From Rhizobium sp. WSM4643 (lineage in GTDB: Bacteria; Pseudomonadota; Alphaproteobacteria; Rhizobiales; Rhizobiaceae), in the NCBI RefSeq assembly GCF_025152745.1, contig NZ_CP104040.1:744001-808000 (forward strand): 64,000 bases of DNA, given 5' to 3'. The notes below the pieces were generated by a model, which worked only from the letters and a program-made list of their open reading frames with translations, did not search any database and had not been told where the DNA came from. Numbering within the stretch: the first letter of the stretch is position 1; each line of letters starts with the position of its first letter. The position numbers and the translations under genes are program-made. This document shows positions 44,597 to 54,866 of this stretch, in pieces.

Positions 44597-44960
44597 TCCC
44601 GACATGCAGATCCGCGCCTATCTCGTCGCCGTCGAGGGCCTGCCGGCAGAGGCGGTCTGGCGGGCCGCCAAACGCTTCATCTCCGGAAAGGTCAGGGACC
44701 ATAACCGCGCCTTCGCCCCGAGCTCGGCAAGCTTTGCCGAAGAGTGCCGCCATCAGCAGGCGGCGATCGAGGCCGAGCGCCGGCCGCGCCTGGAAGCAGA
44801 GCCCGAGGTGCCGCGGCCGAAAGTGCCGGCCTACAAGATGCAGCTGCTGCGCGATGCAGCCAATGGCAGCCGCAACGCCAAGCGGGAGCTCGCCCGCATG
44901 TTTCCCGACAACCCGATCATCGCCCGCGCCGCACGCGATGCACAGGAGGCAGCCAAGTGA
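44520..44960 (+). CDS. Phage-like hypothetical protein, 146 aa
   Basis: ATG at 44520 after GAAGGA. Segment LVAVEGLPAEAVWRAAKRFISGKV is typical of small phage replication or helicase-loader-type proteins, but no specific family was recognised. The stop overlaps the next start. Confidence 0.55.
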   Translation: MPHEISPLVKIISGMLSGFPASAGTDPDMQIRAYLVAVEGLPAEAVWRAAKRFISGKVRDHNRAFAPSSASFAEECRHQQAAIEAERRPRLEAEPEVPRPKVPAYKMQLLRDAANGSRNAKRELARMFPDNPIIARAARDAQEAAK

Positions 44961-45256
44961 CCATCACCTTTTGGACGGAAGACAAGATCGTCAGGGCGGA
45001 AAAGCTCTGGAAGGAAGGGCTGTCGGCGAGAGAAATCGCCAACCTGTTCGGCTCGAAGAAGAACACCGTCATCAACATGGCGCATCGAAACCGCGACAGG
45101 TTCCCCTCGAGGCAAGACACCTGGCATCCGCAGCCGAAGCCGGGCCCGCCCATCCAGCCGATCCGCCACCCCGACCGCGTCACGCGGGTGACCCTGTCCG
45201 GCGCGCATGTGACGATGCCGCGCGTGCCGTCCATCGATGGGCCAGCGGAGCCATGA
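44957..45256 (+). CDS. GcrA-like DNA-binding protein
   Basis: The protein has 99 residues starting GTG at 44957. The N-terminus FWTEDKIVRAEKLWKEGLSAREIANLFG matches the GcrA homeodomain-like start. In Caulobacter, GcrA controls cell-cycle genes; phages often carry small relatives. It is coupled to both neighbours. Confidence 0.65.
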   Translation: MTITFWTEDKIVRAEKLWKEGLSAREIANLFGSKKNTVINMAHRNRDRFPSRQDTWHPQPKPGPPIQPIRHPDRVTRVTLSGAHVTMPRVPSIDGPAEP

Positions 45257-45450
45257 GCCACGTCACCCCACGCGAAACCGAAGTGATCCGCTGGATGGCG
45301 TCGGGCAAGACCGCCGCCGAGATCGGCACCATTCTCGGCATCTCGCCGATCACCGTGAACACCCACATCGCCAACGCCAAGATGAAGCTCGGCGTCTTCA
45401 AGGAAACGGCGCTGGTCGCCGCGGCACTCAGAAACGGCATCATTCGATAG
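45253..45450 (+). CDS. LuxR-type HTH protein, 65 aa
   Basis: This is a stand-alone LuxR/GerE HTH: SHVTPRETEVIRWMASGKTAAEIGTILGISPITVNTHIANAKMKL. It has no sensor domain. It starts as ATGA on the GcrA-like stop. It is probably the regulator of late genes that are no longer present. Confidence 0.8.
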   Translation: MSHVTPRETEVIRWMASGKTAAEIGTILGISPITVNTHIANAKMKLGVFKETALVAAALRNGIIR

Positions 45451-45463
45451 AAGGACGATCAGC

Positions 45464-46057
45464 ATGGGCGGCAAAGCCACCAAGGTGAAGACAGGACGGG
45501 TTAACAAGGGCGCCGGCCGGCCGCGCAAGGAAAATGTCGAGCGTTTTCCCGGCGGCAAGATCAAGCCCTTCGAAACCGAGAAGGACAATATCAGCGTGGC
45601 GATCTCAGCCCGCCGCCGCATCCACGGCTTCGGCCGGACGGTTGATGACGAGACGGTCAGGAGCCCCTTTGCCGGCTACACCCTCGGCCGCATGTTCCTC
45701 GACGGCCTGATCACCGCCGAACAGCGCCAAGCCGGCGACGACTATGCCGAGGCGATCGCCCGCTACCACAAGACGACAGGCATCCCGGCCCCGAGCCCGA
45801 GGGCGCAATCGCTGTTCTCAGTCAAAGTCCACGAAGGCGAGCAGACCGAAACCTTCGCCGACCGCGCCCGCAAGGCCAGCAACCGGATGATGGCGCTGCA
45901 GGGTATCCTGCTGCGCTGCCCCGACGGCCCGCAGGTGCGCAGCATGGTCTATAACGTCACGGTGATGGACTACGCCCATCTGCGCCAGATGCCGCCGCAG
46001 CAGCTGTTGTGGCTGCGCAGGGGGTTGACGGCTTTGCGGGGGGCGAGGAGTGGGTGA
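45464..46057 (+). CDS. Phage-like protein at the end of the early block
   Basis: The protein has 197 residues. A Lys-rich start is followed by AGRPRKENVERFPGGKIK and FAGYTLGRMFLDGLITAEQRQAGDDYAEAIARYHK. It is unidentified and might be terminase-associated. No terminase, capsid or integrase follows, so the prophage is incomplete. Confidence 0.5.
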   Translation: MGGKATKVKTGRVNKGAGRPRKENVERFPGGKIKPFETEKDNISVAISARRRIHGFGRTVDDETVRSPFAGYTLGRMFLDGLITAEQRQAGDDYAEAIARYHKTTGIPAPSPRAQSLFSVKVHEGEQTETFADRARKASNRMMALQGILLRCPDGPQVRSMVYNVTVMDYAHLRQMPPQQLLWLRRGLTALRGARSG

Positions 46058-46241
46058 TGCAGTGGTTCACCCCCTGTCTTGAGCCGTCGGATTTGCGGCT
46101 ACGACTGTGTCCGGCGGTGTTCCAAGCTGAGCCACAAACGGACATTGCTTCCATCGTAGAACGTTGTTAGGCATACTCAATTTTAGTGTCCGCAAGCCCT
46201 TCGAGAATTCCAATCATGTCCTCGACAACCGACGAGCACGT

Positions 46242-46934
46242 ATGAATTTTGCCGCTGTTATATTGGGTGTGCTCCTCATTTGCGCATTGCTGTTCTTAGC
46301 AGCTATCGCAATTCTGTTTCTGGGGCTGCGACGCATGTGGCGACGGACGAGACCTGATCAGCGCTTCCTGAGAACTCTCATTATAGCTTTGGGTCTGGCG
46401 GCTATCGCATTGCCCTATGTTGCGATCAAAATTGGCGAGCGAAGGTCCGTTCTCGCTCGCGTTCCCGAACCACTCGAAGTGGCAGAGATCGAATACCGCC
46501 TGGAGGAATCTTGGGGCGTCGGTTTCATGCCCGGGGACAACGAAACCGGTTTCGTCGTCTATCGGCTGACCGATGACAGCGCAGACTGGGCGCGGAAACA
46601 GGGCAGCCAACTGGGCAACATGCTGGAGGGAGCAAAAGGAGCGTGGCGTGAAACACCGGTCGACGACAGTGGCGACGAAACAGCGATAGGCCGTTGGCAC
46701 ACCTACGACCGTGATCTGGATATGATGGCGGTAGAGCGTCCCAAGCACCACCCTGCGACGATATTTGAATACCTGGAAAAGTACGGCTTCACGATCTCAA
46801 TTGCTCAAGGGCGGGATCACGAAGCCAACCAGTCGATACAGTCAAGTGGATCGTTTTACTCCTACGGACAAGGCGGCAGTGTCACGATCATTGATCCGGG
46901 CCGGGGTAAGGTTTATTTCGCCTATGCCGGATGA
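46242..46934 (+). CDS. Hypothetical membrane protein, 230 aa
   Basis: ATG at 46242. Two N-terminal helices (VLLICALLFLAAIAILFL, FLRTLIIALGLAAIALPYVA) and a soluble C-terminal domain. Unidentified. Confidence 0.6.
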   Translation: MNFAAVILGVLLICALLFLAAIAILFLGLRRMWRRTRPDQRFLRTLIIALGLAAIALPYVAIKIGERRSVLARVPEPLEVAEIEYRLEESWGVGFMPGDNETGFVVYRLTDDSADWARKQGSQLGNMLEGAKGAWRETPVDDSGDETAIGRWHTYDRDLDMMAVERPKHHPATIFEYLEKYGFTISIAQGRDHEANQSIQSSGSFYSYGQGGSVTIIDPGRGKVYFAYAG

Positions 46935-47408
46935 GCATCCATGACCATTCGCCATCGCTGCTGTTGCCGCAGAGCCCACCCGCAGCCTCCGTCGTCCTCG
47001 AACTTGACCCGAGGCCTCCATCAACAGCGGCCTGTAGACACGGGCGGGAGCGCGGCGAGGGGCATGCTGCGACGTTTCGATTCCCTCTTCTCCCCAGCGG
47101 GGAGAAGGTGCCCGTAGGGCGGATGAGGGGGCCGGCGAAGCCGGTCTTTCCAACAACGTCCACGCGGGCTCAGCCGCTGCGGCATTGTCTCGACCGTGTT
47201 CAGGGCGATGGGGCACGGCGTTGCAGGACTGGTTTCACGAGAGGGTGTACCGGGTGGCCCCCTCATCCGCCTGCCGGCACCTTCTCCCCGAGGGGAGAAG
47301 AGACTTGCGGCAGCCTCTCCGTTCCCATCGGCCTCAGGACGGTAAAGCCACTGGCTCGACCCCGGTAAGGCTAGTGTGAGGGGCAGCCGTTGCGCGAACC
47401 GGACAACG
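46935..47408. repeat. Mosaic palindromes
   Basis: Elements lie at about 47085-47155 and 47258-47312, same family as 1111-1262. The block CTCGACCCCGGTAAGG (about 47355) matches the nested insert tail. No gene in the gap. Confidence 0.75.
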
Positions 47409-49076
47409 ATGGCTCAAGGCACGTCGGACGGACCCTTTTCGTTGCCGCTCCATCAGAGTATTTTGCTCCCAAACTGTCTCAACTTGGCGCTGGAGAGTGC
47501 AGTGTTTGCGGACGGCGGGCGCACGTTTCTGCTCTTTTTGGCCGTCGCATCGTGTCAGCTGACCTTCGCGCCACGATTGGGTGCGGCAGAGGACACCGTG
47601 ACGATCGACAGCGGAATGCTGAAGGGTGAGAGGTCGGGCACGGTCGTCAGCTTCAAAGGCATACCCTATGCGGCGCCGCCGGTTGGCGATCTGAGATGGC
47701 GTAATCCGAGGCCAGTGGAGACGTGGAGCGGTATCAAGGATGCCCGCGATTTCGGGCCGTCCTGCATGCAGGCCGACGACCTGCCGAAGTCAGAGGATTG
47801 TCTGACCCTCAATGTCTGGACACCCGTCAAGCGTCCCCGGACGCCGCTGCCGGTGATGGTTTGGATTTACGGTGGCGCTCTTGCCCAGGGAAACACCCCT
47901 CAATATCCCGGTGGTCAGCTAGCCGCCCAGAGAGTTGTGTTCGTCAGCATGAACTACCGCATGGGCCGGCTGGGTTACTTTGCCCATCCTGCCCTGATGA
48001 AGGAATCCGCTGACGAGCCCGTCGGCAACTATGGCTACATGGACCAGCTTGCAGCCTTGAAATGGGTCCAGCGAAATATCGAAGCCTTCGGCGGCGATCC
48101 GAAGAAAGTGACGATATTCGGAGAGTCGGCCGGTGGCGGCTCGGTGATGGCGCATATGATATCGCCGTTGTCACGGGGGCTTTTCCGCGGCGCCATCCTA
48201 CAGTCACCTGACCTCCCGACCGCGCGTGCTGAGAGCACGCCCTTGTCAACATTGAAAGAAGCCGAGAAAACCGCATTGGACTATGCCGCTTCCCTGGGAA
48301 TCGATGGAAGCGATGCCGAGGCTCTGACGGCCCTTCGGGCGCTGCCTGCGGAAAAGCTGACCGAAGGTGCATCGGCACAAGAGGTGCTGGCGGGGATGTC
48401 GACGGGCAAGCCCGTCATCGGCATATCAGGCGCGATGATTGACGGACGGTTTTTGCTCGAAACGCCGGAAGCGGCTTTTGCGGCCGGCCGTCAGGCGCAG
48501 GTTCCGGTCATCGTCGGGGCAAATGATCGGGATATCGGTATCGGTGAGGCCGCGATGAAAGACGATCTCTTCGCGCTGTTCGGGAAGCATGCCACCGAAG
48601 CCCGCACCCTCTACGATCCCTCCGGCCAACAGACCCTCGCTGAGCTGACGCAGCAGGTTCTGGCTGACAAAACGCTTGTTGAACCGTCTCGCCACCTCGC
48701 TGACGAGATGATCCGCGCCGGTCAGCCGACGTGGTGGTATCGTTTCTCCTATGTCGCCGAGGCTCTCCGCAACGATCCGGCATGGAAAGGCACTCCGCAC
48801 GGCTTCGAAATTCCGTTTACGTTCGACATTCCAGACGCACTGGTGAAAGACAAGGTGACGCCTGCCGACTGGGCGATGGCCACATTGGCGAGTGCTTATT
48901 GGGTCGAATTTGCAACGAGCGGTGACCCCAATGGAGGCTCACGGCCAAAATGGCCTCACCACGACCCCTTCGTCCACAGGGTCATCGACTTCACCAATCA
49001 AGGCGTGACGTTCGGAGCCGATCCGCTGAAGCCACGGCTCGACCTCTGGCAAAGCTATTGGGAGGAGAAGGAGTGA
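47409..49076 (+). CDS. Type B carboxylesterase family protein
   Basis: About 555 residues. Nucleophile elbow GESAGG at about residue 250; likely catalytic His in GTPHGFEIPF. The oxyanion region is WIYGGA rather than the usual HGGG. The acid residue is in the GANDRDIGIGE region. Start uncertain: the ATG at 47409 or 47376. A hydrophobic segment (FLLFLAVASCQL) at about 40-55 is a likely signal for secretion. Confidence 0.82.
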   Translation: MAQGTSDGPFSLPLHQSILLPNCLNLALESAVFADGGRTFLLFLAVASCQLTFAPRLGAAEDTVTIDSGMLKGERSGTVVSFKGIPYAAPPVGDLRWRNPRPVETWSGIKDARDFGPSCMQADDLPKSEDCLTLNVWTPVKRPRTPLPVMVWIYGGALAQGNTPQYPGGQLAAQRVVFVSMNYRMGRLGYFAHPALMKESADEPVGNYGYMDQLAALKWVQRNIEAFGGDPKKVTIFGESAGGGSVMAHMISPLSRGLFRGAILQSPDLPTARAESTPLSTLKEAEKTALDYAASLGIDGSDAEALTALRALPAEKLTEGASAQEVLAGMSTGKPVIGISGAMIDGRFLLETPEAAFAAGRQAQVPVIVGANDRDIGIGEAAMKDDLFALFGKHATEARTLYDPSGQQTLAELTQQVLADKTLVEPSRHLADEMIRAGQPTWWYRFSYVAEALRNDPAWKGTPHGFEIPFTFDIPDALVKDKVTPADWAMATLASAYWVEFATSGDPNGGSRPKWPHHDPFVHRVIDFTNQGVTFGADPLKPRLDLWQSYWEEKE

Positions 49077-49233
49077 CGGGGTCGGTGCCTGTCGCTTAGC
49101 CCCATGTCAGGGTTCCGAAAGAGACGGCCACGTGTCCAGATCCGGTCGGAGCGCAACACCATTGTTGATTGCCCAAGTACTGAAATGCTCCTTGGCGGCA
49201 GGTCTGCGTTGAATACCCCAACGCTGTGGCGTT

Positions 49234-49737
49234 TCATCCAAGGGCGGTGATGGCTGGATGGGTTTGCCGATCGTAAAGCGCCAATTCCTCGGCGGTTGGC
49301 GGCTCGAACAGCGTCCACCATCGAAGCAGGTCCGCCCGCGAGATGTCGAACGTGGCGGCTGGAAGCTCGGCGTTTCGTCGGGAGACCCGGTCCCAAAGCG
49401 CATCGAAAGGAACGTCGAGGAAGCAGAGGACGACGCGGGCACCGGCTGCGCGAGCTTCCTCCCGGCAGGTGTCGCGTTCTTCCCGCGACCACACGCCCCA
49501 ATCCACGACAACGTTACACTGGAGCCTGATGGCACGCAAAGCGATCTGCCATTGCAGGCTCTCGACTCTGCCTCGGCACGGACCAGTTTCGGCTTCCGGA
49601 GTGGAGATGCCGGGGTAAAGCTTGTGCATCCAGTCGTCGCCGGTCAGACGGAGGGCAGATGCTTCATGTTCGATGATCTTGGCAAGCGACGTCTTCCCCG
49701 AACCGGGAAGACCGCAAGTGAGGTAGAGCGTGGGCAT
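49234..49737 (-). CDS. AAA_33-type P-loop kinase
   Basis: The protein has 167 residues from the ATG at 49737. Walker A is CGLPGSGKTSLAK near residue 10; DDWMHKL follows. A small ATP-binding kinase of the zeta/chloramphenicol-phosphotransferase-like group. The substrate is unknown. Confidence 0.75.
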   Translation of the reverse strand: MPTLYLTCGLPGSGKTSLAKIIEHEASALRLTGDDWMHKLYPGISTPEAETGPCRGRVESLQWQIALRAIRLQCNVVVDWGVWSREERDTCREEARAAGARVVLCFLDVPFDALWDRVSRRNAELPAATFDISRADLLRWWTLFEPPTAEELALYDRQTHPAITALG

Positions 49738-50129
49738 TGGAAAATCTCTGATTTTGGCTTGGCAAGGGGAAGCGGGCCCCGCGGTGTCGTGCGGGACTGT
49801 GCTTCGCTCAAGGCCGCAAGGCGCGGCCAATCAGAGGTGTGTTGCCATGGTCTATCTTCTAGGACTGCTCTGCTCGGGGGTCAAGACGGAGCACATGGGT
49901 GGCGGACATTCGGGAGTACGGTCGTGACCTGACCCGGAGGGGCTTTCCGAACAACCGCGTTGGGCGGCCGGCAGCATGACGGAGCCGTCATTGCGTGAGG
50001 CTGCACCACCGGCCGCGTCCACATCCGTCATGGCCAACGCGATCTCAACCAGGATCGCCCTGGGCCGCGGCTGAAATTTGTTTCTTGCCCTCTGTCTCCC
50101 TGCTATCATGGACGTCGGGAGACAGCGCC
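49738..50129. other. Gap with no gene seen
   Basis: Frames here are short or low-quality. The region probably carries the promoters of the divergent kinase and cyclase genes. Confidence 0.4.
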
Positions 50130-51902
50130 ATGAGCGAGAACCGAAAGCTGGCTGCGATCCTGGCCGCGGACGTGGTCGGGTACAGCCGCCTTGCAGGCGC
50201 CGACGAGGACCTCACCCTGGCGAGGTTGCGCACACTGCGCAGCGATCTCATCGATCCGACGATCGCCGTGCACCATGGCCGCGTGGTGAAGCGCACCGGC
50301 GATGGTGCGCTGGTCGAGTTCCGCAGCGTGGTGGACGCCGTGCGCTGCGCCATCGAGGTGCAGAACGGCATGGTGGAGCGCAATCACGGCGTCCCGCAGG
50401 ACCGTCGCATCGAGTTCCGGATCGGTATCCATTTGGGCGATGTCGTCGAGGAAAGCGACGGCGATCTGATGGGCGACGGCGTCAACATCGCTTCGCGATT
50501 GGAGGGCGTCGCCGCGGCGGGCGCCATCTGCCTGTCCGAGGATGCCTATCGCCAGGTCAAGGCGAGGCTCGACCTCTCGGTCAGCGATCTCGGCAGCACG
50601 CAGCTCAAGAACATCGCCGAGCCGATCCGGATCTATTCGCTGCAAGTCGGCAGCGCAGCGACCAAGTCAGCCGCGGCCTCGGAAACCGCAACGAGCCAAC
50701 CGGCGACGGCAGCGCCGCCGAAGCTGTCGATCGCCGTCCTGCCCTTCGCCAACATGAGCGGTGACGCCGAACAGGACTACTTCGCCGACGGCATCTCGGA
50801 AGACATCATCACGGCGCTATCGAAGCTGTCGCAGCTCTTCGTCATCGCTCGCAATTCGTCGTTCACTTTCAAGGGCAAGAACGTCCAAGTGCAGGAGGTG
50901 GGCACGAAACTCGGCGTGCGGCATGTCCTCGAGGGCAGCGTACGCAAGTCGGGAAACAGGGTACGCATCACCGCGCAGCTCATCGACGCGACCACCGGCG
51001 GGCATCTATGGGCGGAGCGGTTCGATCGCGACCTCACCGACATATTCGCGGTTCAGGACGATGTCACCCAGCAGATCGTCGATGCGCTGGCGGTCAACCT
51101 GACAGAGGGCGACCGGCAAAGACTTGCGCCGGGGCAGACCCGGCACCCCGAGGCATATGACTGCTTCCTGCGCGGCCGGGAGCTGTGGCACCGGCTGACG
51201 AGGCAAACGAACAGCGACGCCCGCGACCTTTTGCAACGTGCCATCGAACTGGACCCGAACTTCGCCTCGGCGCACGCCTTCCTCGCCCTTACCCATGGGC
51301 TCGACTACCTGAACCGGTGGAGCGCGTTGCCGCAGCGCTCGGTCGAGCAAGCCGAAGCGGCGGCGACGCTGGCGGTAGCGCGGGATGATAGCGATCCCGT
51401 GGCGCACTGGGCGCTCGGTATGGTCAAGCTCTACTCGCGACAGCACGATGAAGCCATCAGCGAGGTCGAGCGTGCGATCGTCCTCAATCCGAACTTCGCC
51501 GAAGGGCAGGTCAGCCTCGGCGAGGCACTCATCTATTCAGGCAGACCTGAGGAGGCACTCGCCTATTTCGATCGGGCGAGGGTCCTGAACCCGTATTTTC
51601 CGGATATCGTTCTTCACTTTCAGGCCTTGGCCTTGTTTCAATTGCGAAGGTACGAAGAGGCCGTCCAACTATTGCTGCAGCGCGTCAGCCGCAACCCCGT
51701 CACCGATGTCTCGCGCGCGCTTCTGGCCGCCTGTTACGGGCACCTCGGCCGTTTCGAAGAGGCTCGCGCGACGTGGCAAGAGGTGATGCGCGTCAATCCC
51801 GACTACTCCCTGGAATACCGTCGCAAAGTCCTGCCCTTCAAGAACCCCGCCGATTTCGAGCTCGTCGTGGAGGGGCTACGCAAGGCCGGTGTCGTACAAT
51901 GA
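50130..51902 (+). CDS. Class III adenylate cyclase fused to TolB-like/TPR region
   Basis: The protein has 590 residues from the ATG at 50130 (GGGAGA upstream). Catalytic start AADVVGYSRL (metal Asp14), TGDGALVEF (Asp58), GVNIASRLE. Then a linker, a TolB-like domain (LPFANMSGDAEQDYFADG) and TPR repeats from about 370. This layout is common in rhizobial cyclases. It is convergent with the bufferin operon. Confidence 0.9.
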   Translation: MSENRKLAAILAADVVGYSRLAGADEDLTLARLRTLRSDLIDPTIAVHHGRVVKRTGDGALVEFRSVVDAVRCAIEVQNGMVERNHGVPQDRRIEFRIGIHLGDVVEESDGDLMGDGVNIASRLEGVAAAGAICLSEDAYRQVKARLDLSVSDLGSTQLKNIAEPIRIYSLQVGSAATKSAAASETATSQPATAAPPKLSIAVLPFANMSGDAEQDYFADGISEDIITALSKLSQLFVIARNSSFTFKGKNVQVQEVGTKLGVRHVLEGSVRKSGNRVRITAQLIDATTGGHLWAERFDRDLTDIFAVQDDVTQQIVDALAVNLTEGDRQRLAPGQTRHPEAYDCFLRGRELWHRLTRQTNSDARDLLQRAIELDPNFASAHAFLALTHGLDYLNRWSALPQRSVEQAEAAATLAVARDDSDPVAHWALGMVKLYSRQHDEAISEVERAIVLNPNFAEGQVSLGEALIYSGRPEEALAYFDRARVLNPYFPDIVLHFQALALFQLRRYEEAVQLLLQRVSRNPVTDVSRALLAACYGHLGRFEEARATWQEVMRVNPDYSLEYRRKVLPFKNPADFELVVEGLRKAGVVQ

Positions 51903-51995
51903 CGGTGGTCGGCAACGACGACGGCCTCCAGCGTGATCGCCGGCAAGATCTGCTTTCAGGAAGCTGCGAAGCCATCCTCTGCCGCAAGAGCTAGA

Positions 51996-52514
51996 TCAGG
52001 CAGGCCGGCGGCCAAACCAATGTGCAAGCCAATGGTCGATCGACAGTTTTCCCGGCCCCCATGCCATGAGCGACAGCGCCATCGCAGCCCAGGTAATGTG
52101 GATCGGCCATCCGTCCGGCACCGTGAGCTCGACGATCAACGTCATGAACAGCAGGCCGGTTGCCGCAAACCGGGTAGCGAAGCCCAGAACCAGCAAGATC
52201 GGAAAGGTGATCTCGGCAGCGCCGGACAGGAAGGCCATGGTTACCGGCGCCGGATAGGCATAGGGACCGCCCGGCAGATGGAGCATGAATTCGTCGGTGA
52301 ACAATGTGACCGCCGTATCGTTCAATTGCAGGAAGCCATCCCACTTCAGAATGCCCGACTTCCAAAAGGGCACGGCCAGAGCGATGCGCACAACCGCCTG
52401 AACGACGCTCGGCTGCGCAAAGGCCCGAACCAGTCTCTGTGCCGTCTCTACAAGTGTGACGATCGGCTGAAGCCTGGCTCTGATCGAAGTCTGTTGGGTC
52501 GTCGATATCATCAT
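51996..52514 (-). CDS. bufD: DoxX-family membrane protein, bufferin cluster (BufD-like)
   Basis: The protein has 172 residues with four hydrophobic helices; FWKSGILKWDGF is the DoxX hallmark. It overlaps bufC by four bases (ATGA), so it is the last gene of the operon. DoxX partners accompany bufferin genes in several proteobacteria. The specific role is not settled. Confidence 0.8.
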   Translation of the reverse strand: MMISTTQQTSIRARLQPIVTLVETAQRLVRAFAQPSVVQAVVRIALAVPFWKSGILKWDGFLQLNDTAVTLFTDEFMLHLPGGPYAYPAPVTMAFLSGAAEITFPILLVLGFATRFAATGLLFMTLIVELTVPDGWPIHITWAAMALSLMAWGPGKLSIDHWLAHWFGRRPA

Positions 52515-53311
52515 GCGTCTCCGAGAGTGATGCCGCAAAATACCCCCGCTTCGATCATGCCAGCCACGCTGGCCGCGATGTCGAACGACGGACAAGCGTC
52601 GATGGCCTTGGCTGCGGCGACACCAAGCGGTTCGCCGGCAATGAGGGAAATCAGGAACGCTGCGCCGCCCAAAGGAAGGTAACGAACCGCCACCTCCATA
52701 TCCGGCCGCGTTATAAGCGCATCTTCCGGGTCGACCACTTCGATCCGGATTATGGAGCCGTCACCGCGATTGGCGGCAAAGATCGTCAGCGCCGGATAGT
52801 CCGACCGAACGATCCTTGTTGCCGGATGCGCTGCAAAGACCAAATCACCGAGACGATCCGGCGGAACGGAAGCAAGAGCATCAGCGGCAAGGGGCTCGAC
52901 ATCCGTTGCGTGGTAGGCGTCCAGCCAAGCCCGTTCGATCCGGGCGACATCGGGAAGCCAGGGCAAGGACCGGGCATATTCGTACTGTTCGATGAACGCG
53001 GGAAAATCCCGGCCATATTCGAAGAGAAGCGGCGATGTCGGTGGCGTGGCGCGCACGTGAAAGCGCGCCATGGCGCGGAAAAACTCCGCCCCCGTCAGGC
53101 GTTGCACCGCCGGGAAAATCCCGGCGAGGGCATCGATCAGACTGACGGTGACGTTGTTGCGGTAGACGTTGTAGCGTTTGATCGCTCCCTTGCCGTTCGG
53201 CCCGACAACGCCGTCGGGCGTCCCAGCGTCCGGGTTGGTCAGGGCCGGCGCAAAATCCGCCGCATAAGTCAGGGGCTCTATGCGGCGAGATGGGGGATCA
53301 AGCCGCAACAT
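52511..53311 (-). CDS. bufC: DUF2063 protein, bufferin partner (BufC/HvfC-like)
   Basis: The protein has 266 residues from the ATG at 53311, which overlaps bufB by 14 bases. Pattern [37 protein letters not shown] is the DUF2063 signature. The family is thought to bring the precursor to the MNIO enzyme. Confidence 0.85.
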   Translation of the reverse strand: MLRLDPPSRRIEPLTYAADFAPALTNPDAGTPDGVVGPNGKGAIKRYNVYRNNVTVSLIDALAGIFPAVQRLTGAEFFRAMARFHVRATPPTSPLLFEYGRDFPAFIEQYEYARSLPWLPDVARIERAWLDAYHATDVEPLAADALASVPPDRLGDLVFAAHPATRIVRSDYPALTIFAANRGDGSIIRIEVVDPEDALITRPDMEVAVRYLPLGGAAFLISLIAGEPLGVAAAKAIDACPSFDIAASVAGMIEAGVFCGITLGDA

Positions 53312-54224
53312 GACTTTGATCCTGCAACGCGATGGAACCATGGAGATCCATGATCGCCTGCGCTGCGAGGGCCTCGCCACGCAGTATCGGCCAATCGGGT
53401 ATGTTGCTGTCCCACTCGATGAGCGTTGGGATGGGGCCACTACGGCCAATGACGATCTCGTAAAGCTTCCAGACGGCATCGGCGACCGGCCCGTCATGGC
53501 TATCGATCAGCAGCAGCTCGTCCTCGTCGTCAGTCTGCTCGGCGTGGCCTGCGAGATGGATCTCACCAACCGCAGCAATGGGAAAATCGGACAGGTAGTC
53601 GAGCGCTGAAAAACCGTGATTGGTGGCGGAGACGAATACATTGTTGACGTCGAGCAGAAGACCGCAGCCGGTGCGCCGGACGATGGCGCCGATGAACTCG
53701 GTCTCGCTCATCGTCGATTGGCGGAACGTCACATAGGTGGATGGATTCTCCAGAAGGATCGGGCGTCTGATGGTCTCCTGGACTTCCTCGATATGCTCGC
53801 AAACCCGCGCCAGGCTTTCTCGTGTGTAGGGAAGGGGCAGGAGGTCGTTGAGGAAGGTCGTCCGATGCGTCGACCAGGCTAGGTGCTCGGACACCAGAGC
53901 TGGTTCGTAGCGTTCGACGAGAGAGCGGAAACGTTCAAGATGGGCCCGGTCGAGCGGCTGAGGTCCGCCGATCGACATGCACACGCCGTGGAGCGACACC
54001 GGATTGTCACGGCGGATCTGTTCGAGAATACGATGCGGCGGCCCGCCGGCCCCCATATAATTCTCGGCATGGACTTCGAAGAACCCGCGATGAGGCCCCT
54101 CCGCGGCTATGGCGGCAAAATGCTCGTGCTTGAAGCTCGTCCCCGCGAGCCCCTCGATCGGATGGCGGGGAAAGCGGAGAGCAGTTGCCGCAGACGCGGT
54201 CGTTGAAATTCGATCGGTGGTCAT
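53298..54224 (-). CDS. bufB: MNIO enzyme (DUF692), bufferin maturation BufB
   Basis: The protein has 308 residues from the ATG at 54224 (GGAGAG upstream). Metal-ligand motifs of the family are present in order: [63 protein letters not shown] and LIEWDSNIP. MNIOs are multinuclear iron oxidases that convert Cys residues of RiPP precursors. All likely ligands look intact. Confidence 0.9.
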   Translation of the reverse strand: MTTDRISTTASAATALRFPRHPIEGLAGTSFKHEHFAAIAAEGPHRGFFEVHAENYMGAGGPPHRILEQIRRDNPVSLHGVCMSIGGPQPLDRAHLERFRSLVERYEPALVSEHLAWSTHRTTFLNDLLPLPYTRESLARVCEHIEEVQETIRRPILLENPSTYVTFRQSTMSETEFIGAIVRRTGCGLLLDVNNVFVSATNHGFSALDYLSDFPIAAVGEIHLAGHAEQTDDEDELLLIDSHDGPVADAVWKLYEIVIGRSGPIPTLIEWDSNIPDWPILRGEALAAQAIMDLHGSIALQDQSHVAA

Positions 54225-54269
54225 GGCGTCTCTCCGCCCCCTCATTGTCATCGCTGTCGCGTGTAGAAA

Positions 54270-54575
54270 TTACATTGCCTTCAGCGTGCCGTGCTTGCCG
54301 TTCGGCAGGACGATGGAGGTGCAGGTGCCGCCCCGTACGAACTTCCAGGAATCGCCCTGGAAGTCGACTGTCGAGGTCCCCTGGCAGGACGTGCCGGCGC
54401 CGGCTGCACAATCATTCTGGCCCTTCAGGGCAACGCCGAAGCATTTTTCCTTGTGAGCGGCGGTTGCAGCGGCGCCCTCAGCTTTGGTGAGCGGTGCGGC
54501 GCCGGCCATCGAAGCAAGGGCGGTGGTGACAGCGCCGGCGAGGACGACGGAGTTGATGGTGGATTTGATGGACAT
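54270..54575 (-). CDS. bufA: Bufferin precursor BufA (DUF2282)
   Basis: The protein has 101 residues from the ATG at 54575. A signal peptide (cleavage near residue 26, MAGA|APL) is followed by the core with four Cys: C45 (KEKCFGV), C56 (QNDC), C64 (GTSC), C85 (GGTC). These are the four positions conserved in bufferins. It precedes bufB by 45 bases. Known bufferins are exported, carry modified cysteines and bind copper. Confidence 0.9.
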   Translation of the reverse strand: MSIKSTINSVVLAGAVTTALASMAGAAPLTKAEGAAATAAHKEKCFGVALKGQNDCAAGAGTSCQGTSTVDFQGDSWKFVRGGTCTSIVLPNGKHGTLKAM

Positions 54576-54624
54576 TGCGGTCTCCCGATGATGGATGGAC
54601 GCTCTCGTTGAGCGCATATTCAGG

Positions 54625-54650
54625 TTCGCAATCTCCCCGACATTCGTTAC
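54625..54650 (-). promoter_or_regulatory. SigF-type ECF promoter upstream of bufA
   Basis: On the minus strand, GTAACG (complement of 54645-54650) is followed after exactly 16 bases by CGAA (complement of 54625-54628). That matches the Caulobacter SigF pattern GTAACC-N16-CGAA but for one base. It sits about 50 bases before the bufA start. Confidence 0.7.
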
Positions 54651-54866
54651 ACCAGTCGCTATCACGAGTTCGTGAAAACTGGTCATGTCACCGGAAACCG
54701 GCACGGCCGCGGCGAGGCCTGCAATTGCTTCTCGCACGCCTGCCGGCGCCCGAAACTCTTCACGTCTGGAGACCCTCCGCTGCAAGCACATGCAGCGCAA
54801 CAAGCAGGCAACTGGGTGCTCCGCGGCAAGGCTCGGGATCGACCTGTAGCCGTCGGCACTGCGCGC

